From an uncultured Clostridia bacterium (GTDB lineage: Bacteria; Bacillota; Clostridia; Oscillospirales; Ruminococcaceae): a stretch of DNA of 64,000 nucleotides. This document shows, in pieces, positions 53,709 through 61,761 of this stretch. Within the stretch, counting starts at the first letter, position 1. Every line of letters begins with the position of its first letter. Location of the stretch: positions 1 through 64,000 of the forward strand of contig CANRDI010000002.1 of NCBI GenBank assembly GCA_947629335.1, read 5' to 3'. The notes below the pieces were generated by a model. The model did not search any database, was not told the origin of the DNA, and worked only from the letters and a program-made list of their open reading frames with translations. The translations under genes and the position numbers were made by a program.

Positions 53709-54473
53709 TTACTCGGTTCCGATCTCATTTTCGGCAGTTGCGTCGATAAATTCCAGCACGCCGCCGTAAATGGTAAACGCGACCTTCTGCTGAAATTCCC
53801 ATGTTGAAAGAAGCTGTTCTTCTTCGGGATTTGATAAAAATCCGCATTCGATCATAAGCGACGGATTCTGATTGGATTTCAGCAAGAACAGCTCGTCGCC
53901 CGAAAGTTTTATTTCACGGTCGTTTCCGGGACGAAGCTCCGCAAAACGCCGCTGCATTATAGTTGCCAAAGTTCTGTTATAGGGGTTGTTGTTATTGTAG
54001 AACATCTGTCCGCCGAAATACTGCGGGTCGGTAAAATTGTTCTGATGTATGCACAGAAAAATGCTGTCGGGATAGCTTTGGATAATTTTAAGACGGTTAT
54101 CCATATCCGAGATCTTTTGGTTTCTTATCCCCTCAACTCCCGGACTGTAGATCGAAATGTCCTCGTTTCTTGTAAGCACGACCTTGAAGCCCGACATCTC
54201 AAACATATCTTTAAGCGCTAAAACTATCGACAGATTTATGTCTTTTTCTAAAACTCCCGTAACTCCTACCGCCCCGGAGTCAAGTCCGCCGTGACCCGCG
54301 TCAATAACGATCACCGGCTTTTCCGAAGCGTCCGCCGACGTCGGAATAACGTTTTCTGTCACTCTCGCGCATACCGCCAAAAGCACAAAACACCCTATTA
54401 TCGAAACCGCCAGCTTTATTGACCTTCCTGTGATCTTTCCTGCAATTCCGCTGAGTTTGTTTTTAAAAAACAT
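53709..54473 (-). CDS. N-acetylmuramoyl-L-alanine amidase (Amidase_3)
   Basis: A 254-residue enzyme with one N-terminal TM (about 20-40). The catalytic zinc domain shows VIDAGHGGLDSGAVG, the metal Glu in EKDINL, CIHQNNF (third zinc ligand) and the catalytic Glu in LMIECGFLSNPEE. It cleaves the amide bond between MurNAc and L-Ala of peptidoglycan outside the membrane. The start is ATG 54473 (AAAGGA upstream). CwlD-like spore amidase and cell-separation roles are both possible. Confidence 0.9.
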   Translation of the reverse strand: MFFKNKLSGIAGKITGRSIKLAVSIIGCFVLLAVCARVTENVIPTSADASEKPVIVIDAGHGGLDSGAVGVTGVLEKDINLSIVLALKDMFEMSGFKVVLTRNEDISIYSPGVEGIRNQKISDMDNRLKIIQSYPDSIFLCIHQNNFTDPQYFGGQMFYNNNNPYNRTLATIMQRRFAELRPGNDREIKLSGDELFLLKSNQNPSLMIECGFLSNPEEEQLLSTWEFQQKVAFTIYGGVLEFIDATAENEIGTE

Positions 54474-54677
54474 TTCCCTCATTCCTTTCTTTGACTTGTA
54501 CGTTTTGTCCGTATTTTATGAGAGATTTTTTGCAAATAGAACATTTTGTCCCGGATTTTGTTATGATTTTTGATTTGCCATAATTGTTTACACGACAAAT
54601 TATGCCGTAAAAATCCACAAATAGCGGCTTTATTTTTAAAAACTTTTATGATTTTCCGACAAACGCAAAAATGCTAC

Positions 54678-54706
54678 TTGTATAAAATTGTCGATTGTGC
54701 TACAAT
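54678..54706 (+). promoter_or_regulatory. Promoter of purB
   Basis: TTGTAT (54678-54683), a 17-bp spacer and TACAAT (54701-54706), 42 bp before the purB ATG. Confidence 0.65.
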
Positions 54707-54747
54707 AGAAAAAGAATTATATTTTAATTTTTTGAGAGGTGTATGTT

Positions 54748-56184
54748 ATGTCGAATTATCATTCGTACGAAAGCCCGTTTTGCACGCGCTATGCAAGCAA
54801 GGAAATGCAGTACATTTTTTCAGCAGATAAGAAGTTTTCTACATGGAGAAGACTTTGGACAGCTCTCGCAAGAGCAGAAATGAAGCTCGGACTTCCGAAT
54901 ATAACACAGGAAATGGTAGACGAGCTTGAGGCGAATATAAACAATATCAATTATGACGTCGCAGAGGCGCGCGAAAAACAGACGCGCCACGACGTTATGG
55001 CACACGTCTACGCTTACGGACAGCAATGCCCCAAAGCCGCGGGAATTATCCACCTCGGCGCTACGTCGTGCTATGTCGGAGACAATGCCGATATTATCAT
55101 AATGCATGACGCGCTGTATCTTGTACGGAAAAAGCTGTTGAACGTCATATCAAATCTTGCGGCGTTTGCGGAAAAATATAAAGATCTTCCGTGCCTCGCC
55201 TATACTCATCTTCAGCCCGCCCAGCCCACGACCGTAGGAAAGCGCGCGACGCTCTGGATAAATGAGCTTCTTATGGACCTTGAAGAAATTGAATACAGGA
55301 TAGAAAATCTCGCTCTGCTCGGTCAGAAAGGTACGACAGGAACTCAGGCTTCGTTTGTGGAGCTTTTTGACGGAAATTCCGAAAAGATAAACGAGCTTGA
55401 AAAAATGATTGCAAATGAAATGGGATTTACAAAATGCGTACCCGTCAGCGGTCAGACCTATTCGAGAAAGGCGGATTTTCAGGTGCTTTCGGCGCTTTCG
55501 GGCATAGCTCAGTCCTGCTCGAAATTTTCAAACGATATGCGCCTGCTCCAGAGCTTTGAAGAAATGTCCGAGCCGTTTGAGAAAACGCAGATAGGCTCTT
55601 CGGCTATGCCCTATAAGCGAAACCCCATGCGTTCGGAAAGAATAACCTCTCTTGCGAGATATGTTATGATAGATGTGCTGAACCCCGCGTTTACTTCGGG
55701 CACGCAATGGTTCGAGAGAACGCTCGACGACAGCGCCAACAAGCGCATAGCGGTGGCAGAGGCGTTTCTTGCGGTAGACGCGATATTGAACATCATGCTG
55801 AATGTTACCGACGGCATTAAGGTGTACCCCGAAGTCATAAAGCGCAGACTTATGGAAAAGCTTCCGTATATGGCGACGGAGAATATAATGATGAAAGCAG
55901 TAGAAAAGGGCAAAAACAGACAGGAACTTCACGAACAGCTCAGGGTCTATTCTCAGGAAACCGCCGAGGCTGTGCGCGAGGGAGGAAAGAACGACCTTGT
56001 GGATAAGATAGCGAACGACCCGATGTTCGGCGTGACAAAAGAAGAAATAGAAGAGCTTCTTGTCCCTGAAATGTATGTGGGACGCGCTCCCGAACAGGTA
56101 GACGAGTTTTTGAAAAAATGTGTTTATCCCGTTCTGGAAAAAAACAAGAATGATCTCGGAGAAAAAGCCGAGCTTTCGGTTTAA
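54748..56184 (+). CDS. purB: Adenylosuccinate lyase
   Basis: A 478-residue fumarase/aspartase-fold enzyme of purine synthesis. Motifs are HDVMAHVYAYG, HLGATSCYVGDN, TYTHLQPAQPTT-type (YTHLQPAQPTTVGKRA), QKGTTGTQAS and the signature GSSAMPYKRNPMRSER. It acts on SAICAR and adenylosuccinate. ATG 54748 follows GAGAGG. The length is near the eukaryote-like, longer subgroup common in clostridia. Confidence 0.95.
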   Translation: MSNYHSYESPFCTRYASKEMQYIFSADKKFSTWRRLWTALARAEMKLGLPNITQEMVDELEANINNINYDVAEAREKQTRHDVMAHVYAYGQQCPKAAGIIHLGATSCYVGDNADIIIMHDALYLVRKKLLNVISNLAAFAEKYKDLPCLAYTHLQPAQPTTVGKRATLWINELLMDLEEIEYRIENLALLGQKGTTGTQASFVELFDGNSEKINELEKMIANEMGFTKCVPVSGQTYSRKADFQVLSALSGIAQSCSKFSNDMRLLQSFEEMSEPFEKTQIGSSAMPYKRNPMRSERITSLARYVMIDVLNPAFTSGTQWFERTLDDSANKRIAVAEAFLAVDAILNIMLNVTDGIKVYPEVIKRRLMEKLPYMATENIMMKAVEKGKNRQELHEQLRVYSQETAEAVREGGKNDLVDKIANDPMFGVTKEEIEELLVPEMYVGRAPEQVDEFLKKCVYPVLEKNKNDLGEKAELSV

Positions 56185-56210
56185 TTTGTTCATAAAAGGG
56201 TGAACTGATA

Positions 56211-58232
56211 TTGAAGAAATGGGTGCTTCCCGAAATACAAAAGGGCGGGGAGATACGGGAAAAATACGGCGACTTTCTCGGCGAGATACTGCTTTCGGAC
56301 GGCTTTTTGTCAAACGCAGACGTTGATGAATTTTTCGGCTGCGGCGAGCTTTCCGATCCGTTTCTTATGACGGATATGCAAAAAGCTGTTGAGGTAATAA
56401 CGGCTGCTGTCGAAAACGGCGAGCAGATAATCGTTTACGGGGATTACGACTGCGACGGGGTAACTTCTGCGGTTATGCTGTACAGTTATTTAGAGCAGAT
56501 AGGCGCGGAGGTCGGGTTTTATATTCCCGAACGCTCGGACGGCTTCGGAATGAATATCCCCGCGCTCAAAAGGCTCGTTGAAAACGGCGCGCAGCTTATC
56601 ATAACCGTCGATAACGGCGTTTCCGCAAATAACGAGGCAAAGTTCCTTTCGGAAAAGGGCGTAAAACTTGTCATTACCGATCACCACCGACCGAACGGCG
56701 AACTTCCGATATGCGAAGCCTGTGTAAATCCGAACAGAACGGACGATATTTCACCGTTTAAAGACCTTTGCGGCGCGGGAGTGACATTAAAGCTCCTTAT
56801 TGCGCTCGAAAACGACGCTGATTTTATTATTGAGAACTATGCGGATCTGGCGGCGGTAGGTACTATAGGCGACGTAATGCCTCTTTGCGGAGAAAACCGT
56901 TTTATTGTCAGAAAGGGAATGGAAAGCATAGCAAACGAGCAGAACATCGGGCTTAATGCTCTGGTGAGAAAATCGGGGATAAAATGCCGTCAAATAACGG
57001 CGGAGGATCTGGCTTTTAAGATATGTCCGAGAATAAACTGCGCGGGAAGGATCGCGTCCGCTCAGAAAGCAGCGCGGCTTTTGCTCTCTGACGACCCTGA
57101 AAGCGCGGATATGATGGCGGAAGAACTCAACGAACTTAATTCAAGGCGAAAGACGCTGAGCGACGATATCTACGAACAGATCGAAAAGCAGATTATTGAA
57201 GATCCGGCAATTCTGACCGAGCGCGTAATAGTTCTGAAAGGAAACAACTGGCATATCGGCATGATCGGGCTTGTCTGCTCAAAGACAGCGGAAAAATACG
57301 GAAAACCGACGGTCGTTATTTCTGTCGTAAACGGAACGGCAAGGGGTTCTTGCAGAAGCGTGGGAAACTTTTCTATACATAAGATGCTGGCGAGCTGCGC
57401 GGATGTTCTGACAAATTTCGGCGGGCATCCTATGGCGGGAGGATTTTCTCTTCCGGAAAAAGATGTTGAGATACTGCGTGATAAGATCTATTCATTTGCT
57501 CGTGAATATTATCCTATAATGCCCGACGTTGAGCTTATCTTTAACAGGGAAACTAAAATAGAGGAGATAAACTCTCAAAATACCGCTCTCATCGAAAGGC
57601 TCGGACCTTTCGGAGAGGGCAACAGAAGACCGCTGCTCCTTTTCAGGGGATGTACCGTAAGCGCAAAGGCGCAGATGTCGGGAGGAAAATTCGTTTCATT
57701 TATTGCAAAACAGGGAAAAGCGTCGATAAGATGTTATTCGTTTGATTTTTCTTTTGAAGATCTCTTTGTCGGAAACGGCGCAGTCATAGATATAGCCGCT
57801 TATGCGGAGATAAACACATATAACGGCAATACAAGCGTTCAGCTGAGGTTTGTCGATTTCAGACCGAGTACATTTGACCAGAACAGGTTTTTTGCGGCTA
57901 AAAGAACATACGAGGCTATCTGCCGCGGCGAAGGCTGTGACGGAAGGCTTTTTCCGAGAGTTGTTCCGCAAAACCGCGGCGACCTTATGAAAATATACGA
58001 TCTGCTGAGAAATTTCGGCGATAAACTTTCTTTAGAACAGCTCTCGGTTTTCGATAATTCTGTAAACTATTGTATGCTCAAAATAACCGCAGACGCTTTT
58101 GTTGAAGCGGGAATGTTTGAAAAAAGCGGCGATTGTCTTAAACCCGTAAAGCTCTCGAAAAAGTGCGATTTGTTTGCCGAGGGTCTTTTAAGCAGGATAA
58201 AAGTAACGGACGGAAAAGTGCTTATTACATAA
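56211..58232 (+). CDS. recJ: Single-stranded-DNA-specific exonuclease RecJ
   Basis: A 673-residue nuclease of the DHH superfamily: GDYDCDGVTSAVML (DxDxD), VTITDHH-type LVITDHHRPNGE, NPNRTDD, and the DHHA1 end GTARGSCRSV...NFGGHPMAGGFSL. It degrades ssDNA 5' to 3' in recombination and mismatch repair. The start is TTG 56211 with AAGGGTGA. It is followed by the Rel gene, the usual clostridial order. Confidence 0.92.
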   Translation: MKKWVLPEIQKGGEIREKYGDFLGEILLSDGFLSNADVDEFFGCGELSDPFLMTDMQKAVEVITAAVENGEQIIVYGDYDCDGVTSAVMLYSYLEQIGAEVGFYIPERSDGFGMNIPALKRLVENGAQLIITVDNGVSANNEAKFLSEKGVKLVITDHHRPNGELPICEACVNPNRTDDISPFKDLCGAGVTLKLLIALENDADFIIENYADLAAVGTIGDVMPLCGENRFIVRKGMESIANEQNIGLNALVRKSGIKCRQITAEDLAFKICPRINCAGRIASAQKAARLLLSDDPESADMMAEELNELNSRRKTLSDDIYEQIEKQIIEDPAILTERVIVLKGNNWHIGMIGLVCSKTAEKYGKPTVVISVVNGTARGSCRSVGNFSIHKMLASCADVLTNFGGHPMAGGFSLPEKDVEILRDKIYSFAREYYPIMPDVELIFNRETKIEEINSQNTALIERLGPFGEGNRRPLLLFRGCTVSAKAQMSGGKFVSFIAKQGKASIRCYSFDFSFEDLFVGNGAVIDIAAYAEINTYNGNTSVQLRFVDFRPSTFDQNRFFAAKRTYEAICRGEGCDGRLFPRVVPQNRGDLMKIYDLLRNFGDKLSLEQLSVFDNSVNYCMLKITADAFVEAGMFEKSGDCLKPVKLSKKCDLFAEGLLSRIKVTDGKVLIT

Positions 58233-58285
58233 AACGCTTTCGGATAAGAATTTATTTCGCGGGGAGAATTTCCCGCGGTTAAGGG

Positions 58286-60478
58286 GTGATCTGTACGGAC
58301 ATCAGAAAAAGTGTGACAATTGACGACCTTATGCGGAAAATTTCCGATACGGGCAAAGAATATGACACGGATAAGATACGCCGCGCCTATGAGCTTGCTG
58401 ATTCGGCTCACGAGGGGCAGATGCGTTCTTCGGGCGAGAAGTATATAACCCACCCTTTGTCCGTTGCGATGATACTGCTTGATTATCTTATGGATACCGA
58501 CACTATCTGCGCCGCGCTTATGCATGACGTTGTAGAGGATACCGAGATCACGCTTGACGAAATAAAAAAGAAGTTCGGCGCGGACGTTGCGCTTATGGTG
58601 GACGGCGTTACAAAGATAGGTCAAGTACCGCTTAACACCAAAGAAGAACAGCAGGCGGAAAATATACGCAAGATACTCATAGCAATGAGCAAGGATATCC
58701 GCGTCATTATCATAAAACTTGCCGATAGACTTCACAATATGCGTACTCTTTACGCCCGTCCGCCCGAAAAACAGCTTAAAACCTCGCTCGAAACTATGAA
58801 TTTCTACGCCCCCATTGCTCACCGTCTCGGTATGAGCGACGTAAAAGAGGAAATGGAAAGCATTGCCATACGCTATCTTGACCCCTACGGCTGCAAGGAG
58901 ATAGAGCGGCTGCTCGATTTGCACAAAGACGAGCGCGACAGCTTTATAGACAGGATAATAACGCGTATACGTTCGAGAATTTCCGATATAGATCCGCCGC
59001 CTATAATAGAGGGCAGAGTAAAATCGATATTCAGCATCTACAAGAAAATGTATGTCAAAAACAAGCCGTTTGATGAGATATACGACATTTACGCCGTAAG
59101 AATAATCGTACAGTCGGTGGTGGAGTGTTATAACGTATTGGGAGTTATACACGATCTGTTCAGCCCCATGCCTTATCGCTTTAAGGACTATATCGCAACG
59201 CCCAAGCCCAATCGCTATCAGTCTCTGCATACGACTGTTATCGGCAAAGAGGGAATACCGTTTGAGGTCCAGATAAGAACTGTCGAAATGCATAACACCG
59301 CTCAGTACGGTATCGCCGCACACTGGAAATACAAGGCGGGATTAAAGGGAAACGTAGAGGGCGAAAAGCGCTTCGACTGGATAAGACAGCTTCTTGAACG
59401 CCAGCAGGAGGCTGATGATGTCGAGCAGATAACCGACGCGATAAAGAACGACCTTACACAGGACGAGGTTTTCGTGTTCAGTCCGAAGGGCGATGTTTTC
59501 GCGCTTCCCGCGGGGGCAAACGTTCTGGATTTCGCGTATGCTATCCATACCGAGGTCGGAAACAAGATGACGGGCGCGAAAGTCGGCGGCAGAATGGTGC
59601 CGTTTGACTATCAGGTGAAAACTGGGGATATAGTCGAGATTTTCACAAGCGGCTCGCCGAATTATCGTCCTAACCGAAACTGGCTCGATATAGCACAGAC
59701 GACAGAAGCGAAGAGCAAAATTCGTTCGTGGTTTAAAAAAGAGCGCCGCGAGGAAAACATCGCCTGCGGAAAAGAAGAGCTTGAGCGCGAATTTAAGCGG
59801 AACAACATTCCTCTTGAAAAAGAAATCCTCGAAGAAGCGGCTCTTAAAGCTCATCTTGGAAGCGTAGACGACCTGTATGCTGCGATAGGCTACGGCGGCG
59901 TGTCAATGTCAAAAGTCATTCAGCGTATAAAGGACAGCGCCGTCCGCGCTCAAAAAGAGCATAACGCCGAGCTTATGACGGCTGAGGAAAATATGGAGGA
60001 AACCAACGCCCGCAGCCGCAAAAAGGGTATCATAATCGAGGGAATAGACAACTGTCAGGTAAAATTCGCCCAGTGCTGCAATCCCCTGCCGGGCGACCCG
60101 ATAATCGGTTTTGTAACGCGCGGTTTCGGAGTTTCTATCCATAAGCAGGACTGCGTAAACGTTATAAACAATATGGACAGCGAGGAAAACCGCGACAGGT
60201 GGCTGAAAGCGGCATGGGCAGGAGTTGACGATACGACCTACCGCGCGACCATCGACATCATTTCCGAGCAAAAATCCTCGGTAATTGCCGACATCACCGC
60301 CGCTATTGCCGCAAACCGCATACCTATGTACGAAATGAATATGCACAGGCTTAAAAACGGCAATACAAACCTGCTTATAACAATAGAAGTCGCGGGAGTT
60401 GAACAGCTTACAAACGTCATCTCGCGCCTTCAAAAAATACCCGGAGTCATCTCCGCCGACAGAACAGGAAAAGCGTAA
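58286..60478 (+). CDS. Bifunctional (p)ppGpp synthetase/hydrolase Rel
   Basis: A 730-residue stringent-response enzyme. An HD hydrolase domain (YITHPLSVAMILLDYL, ALMHDVVEDTEIT, RLHNMRTL), the synthetase domain (YDIYAVRIIVQS, YIATPKPNRYQSLHTTVIG), a TGS domain (VFVFSPKGDVFALPAGANVLDFAYAIHTEVG) and a C-terminal ACT domain. Both catalytic domains look intact. The annotated GTG 58286 overlaps the Shine-Dalgarno-like AAGGGGTGATC, so the true start could be a few codons downstream. Confidence 0.93.
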   Translation: MICTDIRKSVTIDDLMRKISDTGKEYDTDKIRRAYELADSAHEGQMRSSGEKYITHPLSVAMILLDYLMDTDTICAALMHDVVEDTEITLDEIKKKFGADVALMVDGVTKIGQVPLNTKEEQQAENIRKILIAMSKDIRVIIIKLADRLHNMRTLYARPPEKQLKTSLETMNFYAPIAHRLGMSDVKEEMESIAIRYLDPYGCKEIERLLDLHKDERDSFIDRIITRIRSRISDIDPPPIIEGRVKSIFSIYKKMYVKNKPFDEIYDIYAVRIIVQSVVECYNVLGVIHDLFSPMPYRFKDYIATPKPNRYQSLHTTVIGKEGIPFEVQIRTVEMHNTAQYGIAAHWKYKAGLKGNVEGEKRFDWIRQLLERQQEADDVEQITDAIKNDLTQDEVFVFSPKGDVFALPAGANVLDFAYAIHTEVGNKMTGAKVGGRMVPFDYQVKTGDIVEIFTSGSPNYRPNRNWLDIAQTTEAKSKIRSWFKKERREENIACGKEELEREFKRNNIPLEKEILEEAALKAHLGSVDDLYAAIGYGGVSMSKVIQRIKDSAVRAQKEHNAELMTAEENMEETNARSRKKGIIIEGIDNCQVKFAQCCNPLPGDPIIGFVTRGFGVSIHKQDCVNVINNMDSEENRDRWLKAAWAGVDDTTYRATIDIISEQKSSVIADITAAIAANRIPMYEMNMHRLKNGNTNLLITIEVAGVEQLTNVISRLQKIPGVISADRTGKA

Positions 60479-60540
60479 TAGAGGTAAGATGTAAGAAGTA
60501 AGATTATTTGAATCTTGATTTCTTACCTCTTACTTCTAAA
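60479..60540. repeat. AGGTAAGA palindromic intergenic repeat
   Basis: AGGTAAGATGTAAGAAGTAAG followed by AATCTTGATTTCTTACCTCT forms an inverted repeat filling the gap between the Rel and MBL genes. It relates to the shorter stretch at 15640-15685. Confidence 0.6.
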
Positions 60541-60555
60541 ATGGGGGTTTATTAT

Positions 60556-61185
60556 ATGGAACAAATAACTCGGATGCCGTTGGGGGCGCTTGCTTCAAAC
60601 TGCTATATAATAGCAGCGGACAATAAAGAGGCAATAGTTATCGACCCCGCTTCTTCGGCGGAAGTTCTTAATTTTGCTGAGCTTAACGGATTAAAGATCG
60701 GCGGGATAATCATAACCCACGGACATTACGACCATTTTGCGGGAGTTTCGGACATAAGATCCGCGACAGGCGCAAAGGTATACGCTCCGGATCTTGACAG
60801 GGAGATGCTTGCGAGTGCGGAAAAGAGCTGGGCATGGTTTATGCAGGGAACGGAGTTTAAGCCCGTTGTTCCGGATAAAACGTTTTCGGACGGCGACAAA
60901 TTTTCGGTTTGCGGCGTAGAATTTCGCGCAATGAACGCTCCGGGGCATACGGCGGGAAGCTGTTTGCTGTTTTGCGAAAAACTGAACGTGATATTTACGG
61001 GCGACGTTATTTTTGAAGGCAGCGTCGGGCGCACGGACGGCTTTTCGGGCAGTTCCCGCGCAATGCAAAAGTCTTTGTCGAAAATTTCCGCTCTAAAGGG
61101 AAACTATCGGCTTTTGTGCGGACACGGAGATGAAACAACTTTAAACGCTGAAAAAAACTTAAATCCGTATTTAAATGAATTGTAG
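60556..61185 (+). CDS. MBL-fold hydrolase (glyoxalase II-like)
   Basis: A 209-residue metallo-beta-lactamase-fold protein: THGHYDHFAGV (HxHxDH), APGHTAGSCLLFCE, FTGDVIFEGSVGRTD and LLCGHGDETTL. It has the short YcbL-like form without the C-terminal glutathione-binding domain. It likely hydrolyses a thioester; the substrate is unknown. The gene starts at ATG 60556. Confidence 0.9.
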   Translation: MEQITRMPLGALASNCYIIAADNKEAIVIDPASSAEVLNFAELNGLKIGGIIITHGHYDHFAGVSDIRSATGAKVYAPDLDREMLASAEKSWAWFMQGTEFKPVVPDKTFSDGDKFSVCGVEFRAMNAPGHTAGSCLLFCEKLNVIFTGDVIFEGSVGRTDGFSGSSRAMQKSLSKISALKGNYRLLCGHGDETTLNAEKNLNPYLNEL

Positions 61186-61265
61186 AAAATCTTGCTCAAT
61201 TTTCGCCGAATTTGTTTAAAATTTATAAAAGTTTCAGAAATTATGTAAAATATCCGCGTTTGCTC

Positions 61266-61294
61266 TTGACTTTTTTGCGAAATTGAGATAAAAT
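61266..61294 (+). promoter_or_regulatory. Promoter of the small membrane protein gene
   Basis: TTGACT (61266-61271), 17-bp spacer, TAAAAT (61289-61294), with AGGAGG before the ATG at 61347. Confidence 0.75.
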
Positions 61295-61346
61295 AGTAAT
61301 ATTATAGGATTTGTCCGTTTGGATCTATTTTAAAGGAGGATTAGAT

Positions 61347-61601
61347 ATGAACGCAAAAACTACTGCGATCGTTTCGTACATTGGCTGGATAGGCTGGCTT
61401 ATCGCTTTGCTTGCGGGAGATAAGGACGACCCGTTCGCAAAACACCACCTCAACCAGAACCTTATCATTTACCTTATCGCACTTATTCCGATAATCGGAA
61501 CTATTCCCGCATTTGTTTTCTGGATCATGGGTCTTATAAATGCCGCAAACAACGAAGCAAAGCCGCTTCCGTTGATCGGAAACTGGCACTTGTTAAAGTG
61601 A
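61347..61601 (+). CDS. Small DUF4870-like membrane protein
   Basis: An 84-residue protein with two TM helices. ATTAIVSYIGWIGWLIALLAG, then FAKHHLNQNLIIYLI and a second TM, match the DUF4870/Tic20-like pattern of small membrane proteins. AGGAGG and a good promoter are present; function unknown. Confidence 0.8.
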   Translation: MNAKTTAIVSYIGWIGWLIALLAGDKDDPFAKHHLNQNLIIYLIALIPIIGTIPAFVFWIMGLINAANNEAKPLPLIGNWHLLK

Positions 61602-61615
61602 TCTCGTGAAAAATG

Positions 61616-61643
61616 AGCCGTGTCTTATGACGCGGCTTTTTTT
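61616..61643 (+). terminator. Intrinsic terminator
   Basis: AGCCGTGTC / GACGCGGCT (one G-T pair) followed by seven T residues, 20 bp after the small membrane protein gene. Confidence 0.85.
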
Positions 61644-61689
61644 CTGCATTTTTTTGTTTGAGCTTAATCAAAAAAATATGTGAAAACCC

Positions 61690-61717
61690 TTGACATTTTG
61701 GTAAAAAGAGTTATAAT
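61690..61717 (+). promoter_or_regulatory. Promoter of alaS
   Basis: TTGACA (61690-61695), a 16-bp spacer and TATAAT (61712-61717), 44 bp before the start. The short leader leaves no room for a T-box. Confidence 0.75.
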
Positions 61718-61761
61718 AAATATGTATGTTTTATTTTTAAATTAAAAAGTGAGGATAAAAA

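Noticed and set aside
58067-59323. 418-codon minus-strand ORF opposite recJ/rel
   Set aside because: It is antisense to two motif-complete genes, and its Tyr/His/Arg-rich composition is typical of a shadow frame.
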